64,000 bases of DNA from Isoetes taiwanensis (GCA_021234155.1 JAJEKV010000020.1:8784563-8848562), one strand, 5' to 3'. Positions 11,211-23,086 are shown, counted from the stretch's first letter. Notes: generated by a model from the letters alone, not told the origin. Program-made: numbers and translations.

Positions 11211-12655
11211 ACTACCCTATTCCTATTCTATTTTGTATCTTAGCTTCTCCCTATCGTGTTAACCTATTCTGTTGAGCATCTAATCGATTGTTACAATCCT
11301 GGCGCTAGGCGGCCTAGGCGGATTAAGAATGTGCAGAAGAAACTCGTCTGATCTTGTTTGCCAAGATTCAACAGGCGACTGTTCTTCAACAATATGGAGC
11401 GATTTTTCTAGATAAGTTGCTATTCTCTTCTATATCTTTGTGGCATGGATTTTTGAAACGATTTGGGGCTTTAGTTTTTCGTCGATTCATTTTTTCTTGG
11501 CTGTGGCCATTCCGTTGCTGCCTGAAACCCCTTTTGCCCCTTTTTCCTTTCCTGCCCGACCGCCTACCTACTGGTTTACGGTGATTGACTCGATTGATAG
11601 ATAAACCCTTTGTTCTGTATGCCCTGTTTCTTGCAAAGCAACTAAATCCTCTGATTTTCGGTAGGTCTTCTTTGGCTTGGGTTGATTTCATCCTTTGTTT
11701 TTTGTCTGTGCTTGTCTCCAGATCAGAGCCTATGCCAGTATTCGCTTAAGAATGCATGCATCAGATGGTTTCAAAATAACAGGGTTCCTACCTGTTCATA
11801 GTTTTGATGCGGGCTGCTTGATGGAGCTATGATGTCGATGCGATGGCATGACATGATGGTTGGAGATCTGCCATACACAGCAGGTTTGTCTTTTATCGAT
11901 TAAAATTTTTATGTTTTCTTCTTCCGCCTCTGATTTCAGAGCTTGGGTCAATAGAATAGTCTTATTCGTCGGGATTGAATTTCGCCACAGCTTGGCAGGA
12001 TAGATATGGAAGCTTGCATTGAATTTGAGTTGTCTCTGGTCTTGCTATATTTTGTGCAATTGGTAGATGCTCCATCGTTGTTATGATTTTGCCTTCCACG
12101 GTGTAACGTGGCCTCCTGCAGTTCTATTCTACTAGTTTCTAATTGCAGATTTCACTCTGACGGTGGCCCCTTGGGCTCAGGATTCGCCCCATGCCAGTTC
12201 ATTCATCTGACATCATCCAAGAAGCCTCATCTAGATCTTTGCCATCGGAAGTCTATATTCCTCTGCCATTTTATTTCTAGTCAGTATTTGATGCCCAATA
12301 TCCAACATATGGCAGCCCGTGTACAGATTTGCGTTGTTAATTTCTGGTCATGGCTCTTCATTCTTGGACTCTTCTTTCTTCTGGTTGTTTTTTCGGTGGC
12401 TGCAGCCATACAACCATCTCTTGTGTAAGTGGATCTGGAGCTCTGGTTCTGATCCTACGGAGGCCGGCTCTGAGTTTGGACTTCTACGCAGGTTCGTTTT
12501 CTCCCTGCACAGCATGCAGAGCATAAATAGTTCCGGAATTGGCTTTAGATAGTGGCATTTAAATATTTCTTTAATAGTAATGATGCTGACTTGTTGGTAG
12601 AGATGCATGGTTTTTTCCCATTTTGTTAGAAGTTCGAATCCTTGCTTTTTTGCTC

Positions 12656-13155
12656 GTTGCTTCCAAAGACATTGCCATTTTATTCAAATCCTTATTTTGG
12701 TTCTTTTGTACGTTATCTTTAAGAATATTTGTGGTTGCCTTTTTTGTTTGTTCATTCTATGCTTTTGCCTTTTTGCTATGTTGCCCCTACACATTATCTT
12801 GGCATTTGCCTTTTTTGGTTGTTCAATCCATGCATTTGCCCCCTTTTTGTTTGTTTAAACATTGTTTCTTCTCTCGGGTCACTCGTATGGATCTGCATTT
12901 CCATTAGTTGCTTCCAAAGATATTGCCATTTTATTCAAATCCTTATTTTGGTTCTTTGTACGTTATCTTTAAGAATCTTTGTGGTTGCCTTTTTTGTTTG
13001 TTCATTCTATGCTTTTGCCTTTTTGTATGTTGCCCCTACACATTATCTTGGCATTTGCCTTTTTTGGTTGTTCAATCCATGCATTTGCCCCCTTTTTGTT
13101 TGTTTAAACATTTTTTCTTCTCTCGGGTCGCTCGTATGGATCTGCATTTCCATTA
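12656..13155 (+). repeat. Tandem duplication of about 250 bp
   Basis: The block from TTGCTTCCAAAGACATTGCC to the end TCTGCATTTCCATTAG occurs twice head to tail (about 12656-12906 and 12907-13155) with only a few base differences and small indels. Confidence 0.9.
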
Positions 13156-14247
13156 GATTGCTTCTTTTATGCACGTTCTTTCTCTCATGAGAATGAAATT
13201 GAGGTTTGTTTTCCATAGATCCTTGTTTGTCATTGTCGCATTAAACATGACATGCATACATTTTCCTTCTCTTGGAAATTCCCTTAAATGTGCTTTCTTC
13301 ATCTCCTTATGCAAAGCCGTTATATATGTGATTTTGTACAATTGACGTTGCATTGGATCATTATGCATGGGTTTTTTGTCCCCTTGTCATCAGCATGGGT
13401 GTTTATGGCTATGCACTTTGCATGTTAGTAGGCATCTTGATGCTTATGTGGCGCTTGTTTTAATTGGCTAGATGCCTGACGAGGGGTGGTGCATGTATGC
13501 TCTTTGCAATGTGGCATGCATCCTGGTACTGATTCAAAATTTGTATATTTGTCCATTTGTCTTTTTTAGTCATGTTAGCTTCTTTTTTGATTGTCATGCT
13601 TATTCCCTTTGTTTCGGGGTGGTTCGATTTGCTCCTACAATCTTGTTTTTTGCTCCATCTGTTTTACATTGTTTTACACCTTATACCACGAACATTGTCA
13701 AAGATTATTCTGGACTCGTGAGTCATGTTATATCAAGTAAGTACATTTGCCCCATGGGTCCCATCGTCATTATACGTGCATATGCATGATTTCATTTCTT
13801 GTAGGCTCACGTTCTCCTATCTAGTTGGTCTCTATGCATGTTTATTTCCATTTTTCATGCTCATGTTAATGCATTTATGTTGGATACACACACATGCATA
13901 TTTTCATTTCTATAAGTTAGTCTCTCCCATTTACTTTGTCTATTTATTCATTTCCGAATCTATGCATGGGTCCCATATACGTGTGTATGCATAATGAGGC
14001 TGTTAGATTCCGCACTTTCTTTCCTTGTCATTTTTGTGGATAAATTTAGGCTGAGGTTTGGCATGTTGTTTAATCTCATTTTGACTAGATCGTAGTATAG
14101 GATAGGTTTTCATCTTCTCTAGAGTTCTTATCGAGTTTGTGCTTTTAGCTTAGGGTGTTGATCCACAAAGTGCTAAGAGAGTGCTTAGGCATTATTACAA
14201 GTGGCATTGCACATGCTTGTATGGGGTTTGGGATCCCTATGCCATCA

Positions 14248-15502
14248 TTTTTTTTTTTTTTTTTTGTAGGCAAGCTTTTTTCATTTTCTATTGATAGTAA
14301 AAACATGGTACACGACCTTATTGGAGTAGGCTCCACAATAGGCCACATAGAAAATATTTAAGTACAATGGTCTACCGGATATTCATTGGGAGCTCATTAG
14401 TCCAAGACTATAAATCCAAGGATATCGTATCATTCTTTTCAGCTGGAGAAAAAGCAGAGGTCACTCTAAGATCTGAGATCGTAGCCATCTGAAGCTCACC
14501 ACCGCAAAAAATACAAACGCAACCGAAGAGCATCAAGGAGCCAATATCATCCTCTTGCGTTAACTAGACCTCGAGCATCATCCTACCTGGCGTGCCATAC
14601 TACAGAGATCCCCCCCATTTCCATTTTACGTACTAAGGGGTTAGATGCCCTTTCTTCTAACAGAAAGCGAAGATCTCACACAAGCCCGCCCCAAAAAAGG
14701 GGTGTCCATTCGCTCTCAGGTGCCCCTTCACCTACCGGTATATACTTCGATCTCAAGATTGTCACCGCTTAAAGATCCATGGTACAAGTTTCCCGAAATA
14801 CAAGAACCACACTCAATGGTTGAGCAATCGCTAAAGAAACCCGGTCTCCCCCCGGTGCTTCCTCATTCGGATCTCTGTCTAATCCATACCGTCCCACCAA
14901 ATACTAACCCTTAGATCCTAATCCCCAAAATTTGCCGGGAAAGGGGAAGGACTTTGCTTTACGCCCAAAGTGTAATCCCGCCTAGCAACACGAAGCCATC
15001 TACAAAGAGAAACGAAAAAGGATCCGATCGCCCCTATTTTATCCGCACATAGGTCACGTAATAACACAAATTGAAGTCTTGATCTTGAAAAGAAATCGGA
15101 GTGCAAGCTACTGCAGGGAGTGCAGCAGCAGCCGTTGCTTCCCAAAACCTACCCCTTCATCTTGATCGTTTGCAGTATATGGCTGAAAAAACAAGACAAG
15201 ATTACCTCTAGGACGACTTACTGCTAGGCCTCAAGAACTTCCAGAGACAAGTGGGCTTCGTCCATTTGTCTAGTCTCGAACTATGCGCCCGGAAGACAAC
15301 CAACCGTACACAAGATCACGAGCCCCGGACACCAGAGCTTAAGCCCAGAACCGGAGACCAGAAAACAAATCATGAGGGGAGCTAGCAGTAAGCCCGGCCA
15401 GCCAGGCCCTTCCAGCAGCGACCTGATAGATGGATCTGCAAGAAAATGGGCTGCCGCCATAGGCGGCTGCCCTAAGCCGCTGGAACCCTAGCCGCCATCG
15501 CC
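14248..15502 (-). mobile_element. Minus-strand poly(A)-tailed retrosequence
   Basis: A T18 run (14248-14265) is the antisense of a poly(A) tail. Sequence composition changes from pyrimidine-rich filler to balanced DNA between here and about 15500, where a GC-rich stretch (GGCTGCCGCCATAGGCGG) would be the 5' end. Possible target duplications are GCCATCA before the T run and GCCGTCA at the far end, with one mismatch. Encoded frames are short and not recognised. Confidence 0.5.
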
Positions 15503-18234
15503 GTCATTTTTGCTATAGTTAGTTACTTGTATTTTTGATGATTGTCATGTTCTACATGTTGGTCAACCGTTGGTTCATGACCAATCATCCACATTTCATC
15601 ACAAACAATCTCGATCATGTTTTAATTTTGATTTAGATTTTTTGGCTATATGACTGTCCTCTATTCCTTGACTCGTATTCCTCTTGAGATTGATCATACC
15701 CCAGGTTCGTCATGGATGACGTTCACATTCGATATTTCCATCTCGTCAATTCTTGGGCTCTCTATAGTTTCGTCTTTTTGGTCTTCAACATGGTATGTTT
15801 GTTCCATTTTTTGGTCATATACATCTGAAAGATGATGGTTGTATTACATGGTTTCTTTTTTGTCGCAGGTTTGTTTCCATGTCTTTGTTCCTTTTTTGGT
15901 CCTTTTGCTTGATTTGTTCCTTCTCACCCTATGGACTTCGTTAAGCCATTTGTCCCATTGGCTCTTGTAATTCATTTAGTATTTTGCTTCGTGTCAATTT
16001 TTGCTTCATGCAGGTAGGTTATTCCTTTGTGCCTTTGCCCATTTGTCCCATGTTGGTAGCTCTTTGTTCTAGTTGATTCATTCGGCATAGACATCCTTTT
16101 GCATCCCATTGCTGCAGTTATCCCTTTACGGATGCCCTTTTGCTCTACAGTGTACTATTTGCCTCTTAATGTCATTAGTCCAGTTACTTTGTATTCCTAT
16201 GAACTTATTTAGTTATATTGGTCTGTCCTTTTGTTTCTCGATGTGATTATTCCAGTCGCTTCAATAGTTTCAATTTGTTTTTTAGTTTGCTTGCTCTTTT
16301 AATTCGGTTAGTTTTATTTTGCCCATGTACTTTGTGCCTTTAATTCCATTGTTCTGCTTCGTTAGTACTTTGTGAGTGATTTTTATATTTTTAAGTACTC
16401 TGTAGAATTATCACCTGAGCATTCTTTGCTCTTTTACTCCGGTTTCTATGTTTCTATGTTCTTTACATTGGTCGACTTGATATAATTTATCATTCATGTG
16501 CATCTTTTGGCATTTATGTGCACCTTTGCTCTATTTTCTTCTTTTGTTAGAATTCCTCAACTCGCTCTAGCTGTCTTGTTTGCCTCGTCCCTCATCCAGT
16601 TTTGACACCCTCGTGGAATTTTTGAGGGTCTTCTAGTATCTGGTACTCTAATGTCTAGTTCTTCCTTTAATATTTTGGTCGTTTTATTTTTCTTAGGCTC
16701 CTTTTTCACTACATTGCTGCATTGTTGGCTCTCTTGTGTGCTCTTACTATTTTATTGCGCTTCTGCATTGCATATTATTTTTTGTGGTAATGTCATTTGT
16801 TTGGTTTCTCTTTTGTAATTTTAGTGTTATCCATTTTTGCATTGCAACAATTCCTTTGCTCCTCTTGTCCCGTTTCTTTCGTTCTTCGTTTCTCCTTTGT
16901 TGGACATTTTTCCGGTAGTTTCTTTAGTTTATGCTCTAGATCCTTCAATCACGTTTGTTCGCCTTCTCCTTAGTGTCCTTTGGGGTCGTTGATTCCTTGG
17001 TCTTGTTCCTTGTTCCAGTATTCTGGCACTCCTCTGCCCCTTCTGACTTGTTCGTTCCAATGTTCTATTACCTTGGTTGTCCCTTTTCTCCATTTATCAT
17101 TTTCTGCACTATATTTTTTTGCTGTTCTGGCAATTTCTTTCTTGCTCCTCTCTTCTTGTTCTTCTACTTGCTCCACATTTCCCATCAGCTTCTTATCATA
17201 CATTATTTCATTTTGTTGCTTTGACCTTTGTAGGCTTGTGTCTCCCTTTGGCTTCTACATTTCATGTGCTTCGTGTCACCTCCTTTTCCATAACCTTTTG
17301 TGTCCTTCTGGCCTTTTAGACTCCCTATCTTATTCGCGTTGCCCCACCATCTTGACCTCGGCCTGGCTGGTTTTTCTCTAGGTTACTCCATTATGCTGCT
17401 TAGTATTCTTGTTCTAGTTTTTCGTCTTTCTTTGAACTTGCTTGTTATATTGGCCCATCCATTCGCCATTGCTTCATTAGTCCCGGTTTGTTAGCCCCGT
17501 TTGCTCATTCCATTATTCCTAGTTTCCCTAGTAGTTTGTGCTTTCGAGTCCGTGGTTTCAGTTTGTCTATAGATTTTGACGATTCTAGGTGATTGTCACT
17601 TAGGTTCTCTTTGCCCCGTGTTGCTCCTGCTTCTATGTTTCCAAGGTTTCGCTGCTTCCATAATTCATGCATTAGATTTTTTTTTGTATCTTGACGAGAG
17701 CTTGTCTACGTGTATTTTTGTGCCCCTTCTTTGCTCCTTTTTGTACGTCCTCTTATTTTTGCATTTTTAGGTTTTAGGTAGAATCATTGATTCCCTTTCT
17801 CCGTCCGCTTTTCCTGCTGAGTTTTGTCCCCGTCCACCTCCACTTTTTCTTTTCCACTCTTTTTTATTCCGACCTTTTACTTTGCTTCACTTGCATGGTT
17901 TCTTAGTCGCCGTGTTTCCCATGCCACTATCCGTTCTGGCTCTCACTTACCTGGCTCCTTTCTGCCGTATTATGTCATTCCTTTCTATGTGTTCTTTTTC
18001 ACTCGTCATTCCTCCCATCGGCTCTTTCGATGTTCTGTCTGTTCTTATGCCTTTGGTGTTGCCATTTTTAGATCCATTTTGTTCCGCTATCCCATCAGCC
18101 TTTTCCGTGCATTCTTTTCCAGTGTCCCTCGTAGACTCGTTTCCCCTTTTTCTTTATACTATATTTCTCTTTAGCTTCTCTTCTTTTCAGTCTCCATGCT
18201 GAGTAGTTTTTGAGTTTTGTTCCTCTTCTATCGG

Positions 18235-18270
18235 CCAGTATATGCCTATCATAGGACCCATCCTAGGAAT
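18235..18270 (+). repeat. 36-bp direct repeat, copy 1
   Basis: CCAGTATATGCCTATCATAG... to CCTAGGAAT is identical at 19403-19438. The two copies bracket the second 148-bp repeat and the CTCGG hairpin array. Confidence 0.9.
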
Positions 18271-18275
18271 GACAC

Positions 18276-18423
18276 GGTTCTATTGCGATAGCAATAGAAC
18301 CGACATTCCTTGGATGGGGACGTCCCTTTGTCACTCCTCCTATTTATTCAGCCTCTCTTCATTGTTCTATCATCGACGTTCTCTTGAGCTAGATTTCTCC
18401 TTCTTCTCTATCCTATCAGCTTC
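18276..18423 (+). repeat. 148-bp direct repeat, copy 2
   Basis: Second copy of 11063-11210. The 11-bp stem is kept exactly, while the loop differs (GATA here, GACA in copy 1). Confidence 0.85.
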
Positions 18424-18519
18424 CCTCACCCTCCCTCCCATGATGGTTATTTGCATTTGATCGTGTTCGTTATTTCTTTTTCTTTCTATGTCCTTTAAAT
18501 GTGCATTCTTTATGTCCTT

Positions 18520-19030
18520 AGCATAGCTTTGTAGCCTCTGAGGCGTACTTATTAGTTTACTCCGTGTGCGTGTCAATACATGTCAAGTGAAAATTTCCCG
18601 CCCGCCTCTCCGTTCTTCAGCTTGTTGTCATATCAAAGTTTTTTCATATAATTTTTTGTGGGTTCGTGTTCAGTCTATGGTGTGGCTTAGTGGCCTTCTA
18701 TTCTTGTGACATCTCTCTTTCTCGACGCCACATTGTAGCCTTCAAGACAGCCGCATTGTAGCCTTCAAGACAGTATTTTATTTATTCATTCATGTTTTCT
18801 CTCGGTGTGGCATTGTAGCCTCTAAGTCAATATTTATTATTCATGTTTTCTCTCGGCGTGGCACTGTTGCCTCCGAGATCATATTTATTGTTTTTTTCTC
18901 GGCGTGGCGCTGTAGCCTCCGAGGCAGCACTAATCGGTTGTTTTTTCCGCGATGGTCATTCCACGGACGATTCCCGATGGGTTGGCTGTTGTTTCTCTCT
19001 CGGGGTGGCCCTGGAGCCTCCGAGTCTTCT
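18520..19030 (+). repeat. Degenerate array of CTCGG...GCCTCCGAG hairpin units
   Basis: About seven units of the type CTCGGCGTGGC-N-TGTAGCCTCCGAG, 50-100 bp apart (near 18527, 18736, 18757, 18806, 18862, 18910 and 19009). In the better units CTCGG and CCGAG can pair. Lies near the right end of the TIR element. Confidence 0.7.
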
Positions 19031-19402
19031 TGCCTATGGCATCTAACTCATTGACGGGTTATTTTTCTTTCAGCCTTGACTCTGCAGGATTTTTTAAAGT
19101 CTTATGGTTGCCAGAGTGCGGGGGGTCGTGCTTCAACTATTTGCTTGGGTTTTCCTCAAAAACCTAAGAAGGCGCGGTTCTTCTTCTCGATGAGGAGTAG
19201 TCACCAGATCTTCTCACCTTTGCATCGACCAATTGGCGGATAAAACCATCTTTTATGTTGTATTCTTCAGTATCATCATGCTCTCGATGATTGTCTAGTT
19301 TCGGAGCATTTAAAGTTCATATTTCCAAACTTATCTATCCCTAGTGAGGGTTCAATTTGTACTCAATGTTTTACAAAGCTCAATGAGAACACCACTTTAC
19401 TT

Positions 19403-19438
19403 CCAGTATATGCCTATCATAGGACCCATCCTAGGAAT
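19403..19438 (+). repeat. 36-bp direct repeat, copy 2
   Basis: Identical to 18235-18270. Confidence 0.9.
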
Positions 19439-21245
19439 ATATGGTTGTGATGTATTTCAATACAAGCCATATGTGTTAACCTTAAAGAATATGGTTTTTT
19501 GCTCTTTTCTTATATATTTACATCCCAAAAGATATAACAATGGTTGTCATTAGAAAGATCTTGAGGAGACGAATCCATTGCCACAAATAGTGTTCGAATC
19601 GGAGTTTTTGATCAAAAGTTATAGTAGAAAAATGACACTGCAAAAGTTAGTTAGAACTGCATTAATTACTGCTGCCACATAATTCTGGAATAAAATACAC
19701 TGGAGCTCTTCTCTTATTGGACAGTTTAAAAAGCTGATGTGGCTTTTTAAGCATCCCTTAATGGGACAAAATGAGATCTCAAATTACCTCTAATGTGACT
19801 AGGCTGCTGAGGTGGAAGATTGCCATCTTCACACGACGCGGGTCCATTTGTTCTAAAACCTGCTTAAAAGTTACAGTTGTGCAGCAAGGTTCCTCATAGT
19901 CCACAGTTGACTGTTTCTGAGATGGTCTCTCCTGTTCCAGAGACTTATCTTCCTCTCAAGCACTTCAAGCCGCTGTCATTTTCCCATAAAGTCTATCCTG
20001 ATGTTCCTAAGGAACCAGTTCCATATGGAAAGTTACCACCCCATGAGCCTCTTCCTCAACTGCCAGTTCCTCATGTTCCCAAAAAGGAATACCCACATGA
20101 GCCTTTGCCTCCTCTGAAACCCCTTCCTCATCACAAAATCTATCCTGATGTGCCTGTTCCTAAAGAGAAGCCAATCCCATATCACCATAAACCTCTTCCT
20201 AAAGTCCCTCCTCACTTGCCCAAGAAAGAACATCCCCATGTGCCTGTTCCCAAAAAGGAGCCTATTCCTTATGGCGATTTACCACCTCATGAACCCCTCA
20301 AGCCTCTTCCCAAGGTTCCTCTTCCTCATTTTCCCAAGGAGAAGCCCCCTCATGTGCCTCTCAAGCCTATTCCTGAAGTGCCCTATCCTCATGAGAAATT
20401 GCCACCTCATGAACCATTGAAACCTCTTCCTGAATTGCCTCCAATTCCGCACGAAAAGGTGCCACCTTTTATCCCATTGCCTCAAGTCATTCCCATTCCT
20501 TCTGTCCCTAATGTGCACCCTTTGCCTGTCCCACTCAAGGAGCGGAAAGACTTGAAGGATATGAAGTTATATAAAGCTGAACCCATTCCTCATGAGGTCA
20601 TAGCTCCATTGCCAACAGAAGTTCCACATGAGGTTCCAGTTATTCCTTCTTTGCATAAAGAAGAGCCTCTTCCACAAGATATTCCCGTGCTGCCAACCGC
20701 ACATCCGAAGGCGCCATTGCCTATCCCATATGAGACAATCCCTCCATTCCATAAGGAACCTCTTCCACATGAAGTTATTCCAAAAACATCTATTGATTAT
20801 GATGACACAAACACATTGCAATCCAACTCCAAAGTATCATAAGGTAGGGCAAAAATGATCCCAAGGATTTGATCACTCTGATCGCGAAAATGTTGTTAAA
20901 AAAAAAAAAACTTAAACCACTCTTTATTTGGTGCCACATAGAAAATGCAGGGTGCTCCATGATAAATATTCGAATATAAATAAACCATAATTTCTGTAAC
21001 CCCTAAAAGACCTATCCATGCATTATCTCCAAGAAAAGAGAAACAAACCAAATACGGCAAGCATACATATAATCCTTACTAATTTCCATCTCCACAGTGT
21101 TCATTCTTACTGAAGTTTGTTTCAATAACAAAAATAATTACGAAAGCAAATAATGGATATTTTTGCCAATATCAACATGTGCTGTTGTGAGAAGTTGCAC
21201 AGATGGATGTTAAAGGTCGAGTAAAAAACACATGCCAGAACATTA

Positions 21246-21275
21246 GCTTGGCAACGCCGGGCACCCGTTTACTAG
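21246..21275 (+). mobile_element. Helitron 3' terminus 1
   Basis: The 17-nt hairpin GCTTGGCAACGCCGGGC (21246-21262) is followed by nine bases and CTAG (21272-21275), then T. Same design as the ends at 32036, 36633 and 57707. The 5' end is not identified. Confidence 0.7.
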
Positions 21276-22975
21276 TCCTTACTAATTTCCATCTCCACAG
21301 GGTTCATTCTTACTGAAGTTCTAAAGCACCGTTTGCCGGAATTCCATGAATTTTAGCCAAACTCTATGTAGTGATGGATGGGGGAAATATTGATGTGGAA
21401 AATAAGAACGCTAAGTTTTACCTAGATCAAAACTTGGCCAAACATATTCTAAACCCAGAACAAAAGCCAAAAGAGCATCTCCAAACAATAACATCTCCAA
21501 AAATCAAAACAAACCAAGCAGGCAAGCAACATAAAAAACAACACCAAGTCTAACCAAATATAGAAGGCATGCTCCCAGCTCAAGGAAAGTAAATAAGCAA
21601 ATAGCAAATCAATCGGCAAACCGTAACTTTCTGAAGATCACTACCGGATCCAAACAATAGATCGATTGGCAGACCTGAATTTCTCGAATCTCCAAAGCCA
21701 GAGCTACCATAATCGAACCTGCAAAAAACATGACATGCAAAACATGACATCCAACTCGACTTCAGTGCAATCTATCACTGCAAATAGAAAGTGGTGAGTG
21801 CTGCTTTTAGTTTCCCTTAGCTCTAGCTTTAATCTGAGCCCTCAAATCATAACCCTCTCACTCTCTCGACATCTCCACCTTTGGGACATATTCCACCTAG
21901 GGTTGATGATTGTTCAAATACCAAAGGTCCATATAGAAGTAAAGATGCAGAGTCGAGCATGGTAAGGATTTGATAGGGCCAATAACTAGCTGAAGCCTTA
22001 TTCACCCCACAAAGCTATCATAGCTTAGAGCTTTAATGAAAGCATCTTAGTATTGCAAGCAATGGAAACATTGATGGAATCTAAATAGCACAGTGCATTT
22101 AGAGAATTTCAGAAGGTTTTAAAATGATTGTGTTCTACATTTACAAAGGCATAATGAAGGGAGATGACAAAGAAATGTAGTTAGGATGCCATTCCTTGGT
22201 AGATAAAGCACCGGACCATTGCAATCCATGAAAGCATATAAACCATTGGATTATGTAAATACACCAAATCTATAAGCAAATATTATACTACAAAAGCGTT
22301 TATTCAAAAGCAGATGCAAGCATGGACTTCTCAAAAGTTGCTCTGTATCTATGGAATAAACGTCGTTGATTTTGCTCCAACCATTAGTCCGGCTTGAAAC
22401 AAGAAGGCTAAATTGCAACCATTTGAAAATAGAAGCAAAATATTTTTCTTGCTCCACCATTACCCAACCGAATAGCTTATATAACACTTATGGCAATTTT
22501 TTGTCCAATCCTTAGTAGAATGATGAAATGTGTAGACGTGATAGTTTTATTGTTATAAAATATAAAACCAAGGTATTTTCTCATATGCATTGGAGAAACC
22601 ATAAACACCAAGATCAGCTGGCACTTCGTGTAGAAATCTTATCAATACACAGAAAAACCCTCTAAGACCTCATCAAAAAAACCCTCCAAAAATTCGCACT
22701 CACAATAATATTGCGCTCTAACAAATTCTAAATTTCGTTTTTTCACTTTCACGGTATACAAATTGAATGTGCTAGCAGATGCCCATTTTTAATGCATACA
22801 TATAACCATTAAACATACTTTAAATGTCACCATTAAAAATGTTGGCTCAACAAACAAGTATGGGATTGAGTGAAAGGCCCTCGAGATACAAGGCATAATC
22901 AGGTTCATCAAGGCAAAGGCATACTCTCAAGGCACAAGGCATACTCTCCGCAGGTCCATTGTATGCAACTATTAA

Positions 22976-23086
22976 TTGTTGTGCAATTTTTACCTATTGG
23001 ACTTCGACGAATAACTTCACATATGGATGTTGTTGTGCAACTTTTACCTATTGGACTTCGATGAGTAACTTCACATATGAACAAAC
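22976..23086 (+). repeat. Tandem duplication, about 56 bp unit
   Basis: GTTGTGCAATTTTTACCTAT... TTCACATATG occurs twice in a row with four differences. Confidence 0.75.

Larger units (their letters stand above)
11230..18230. other. Long pyrimidine-rich noncoding filler
   Basis: About 7 kb in which the plus strand is strongly T- and C-rich (runs such as TTTTGCCTTTTTGC). Frames on this strand give low-complexity F/L/S/C-rich peptides with no domain structure, so I do not call genes. Contains a 250-bp tandem duplication and one minus-strand retrosequence. Confidence 0.65.
10861..19795. mobile_element. 8.9-kb element with terminal inverted repeats, nested in the inverted LTR
   Basis: The ends 10861-10883 and 19773-19795 are exact 23-bp inverted repeats beginning CATTAGAGGTAATTTGAG. 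Weaker inverted similarity continues inward for 100-200 bp (CCTTTTGTCCC, TATAACTTTTGATC). TGA flanks both sides (10858-10860 and 19796-19798). This is either a 3-bp target duplication or a split of the TGATGA that the left LTR has at this point. A 3-bp duplication with CATTA ends recalls CACTA elements, but no transposase is visible. It interrupts the inverted LTR after 38 bases of that LTR, so it is younger than the retroelement. Confidence 0.7.
8642..19833. mobile_element. LTR retroelement with inverted (facing) LTRs, carrying a nested insertion
   Basis: The outer ends are TGTGAAGATGGCAATCTTC and its inverted copy, flanked by a 5-bp target duplication. The left LTR is 8642-8867 (TGT...ACA), followed by a primer-binding site TGGTATCAGAGC (8868-8879), the initiator tRNA-Met type common in Ty1/copia. 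The right LTR is inverted: it starts at 10670 beside GCTCTGATACAA (10658-10669), runs to 10860, is interrupted by another element, and ends at 19796-19833. Internal DNA next to each primer site is also inverted-repeated (about 8868-9495 with 10035-10657). The whole element is therefore a long palindrome with a spacer of about 540 bp. No pol genes are present. Confidence 0.85.
7756..20842 (+). pseudogene. Proline-rich Ole e 1-type protein, copy 1, broken by a nested insertion
   Basis: Exon 1 (7756-7927) encodes a signal peptide and the start of the Ole e 1-like domain, with HVYCDSC. A GTAAGA donor follows, and exon 2 starts at 8390 after a CAG acceptor. Exon 2 matches the intact copy at 41149 up to 8641, where an 11.2-kb retroelement block is inserted. 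Coding homology resumes at 19839. CGGCG at 8637-8641 and CGACG at 19834-19838 are the target duplication. Beyond the insert a glutamine codon has become TAA within about 20 bases, and homology stops near 20783, so the last 130 or so codons are missing and replaced by unrelated sequence ending at 20842. The proline-rich part is otherwise well kept, so decay is recent. Without the insert the locus would still be non-functional because of the stop and the truncation. Confidence 0.92.

Noticed and set aside
12607-13190. Cysteine- and phenylalanine-rich frames of up to 153 codons
   Set aside because: They come from a tandem duplication of low-complexity DNA and are repeated twice in register with it.
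17824-18202. Overlapping plus-strand frames rich in F, L, S and C that look like membrane proteins
   Set aside because: They arise from pyrimidine-rich filler; similar peptides occur in all frames and have no motif or splice pattern.
18520-19030. CRISPR-like array
   Set aside because: Repeats are degenerate with uneven spacing, the genome is a plant, and there are no cas genes; they read as transposon subterminal repeats.
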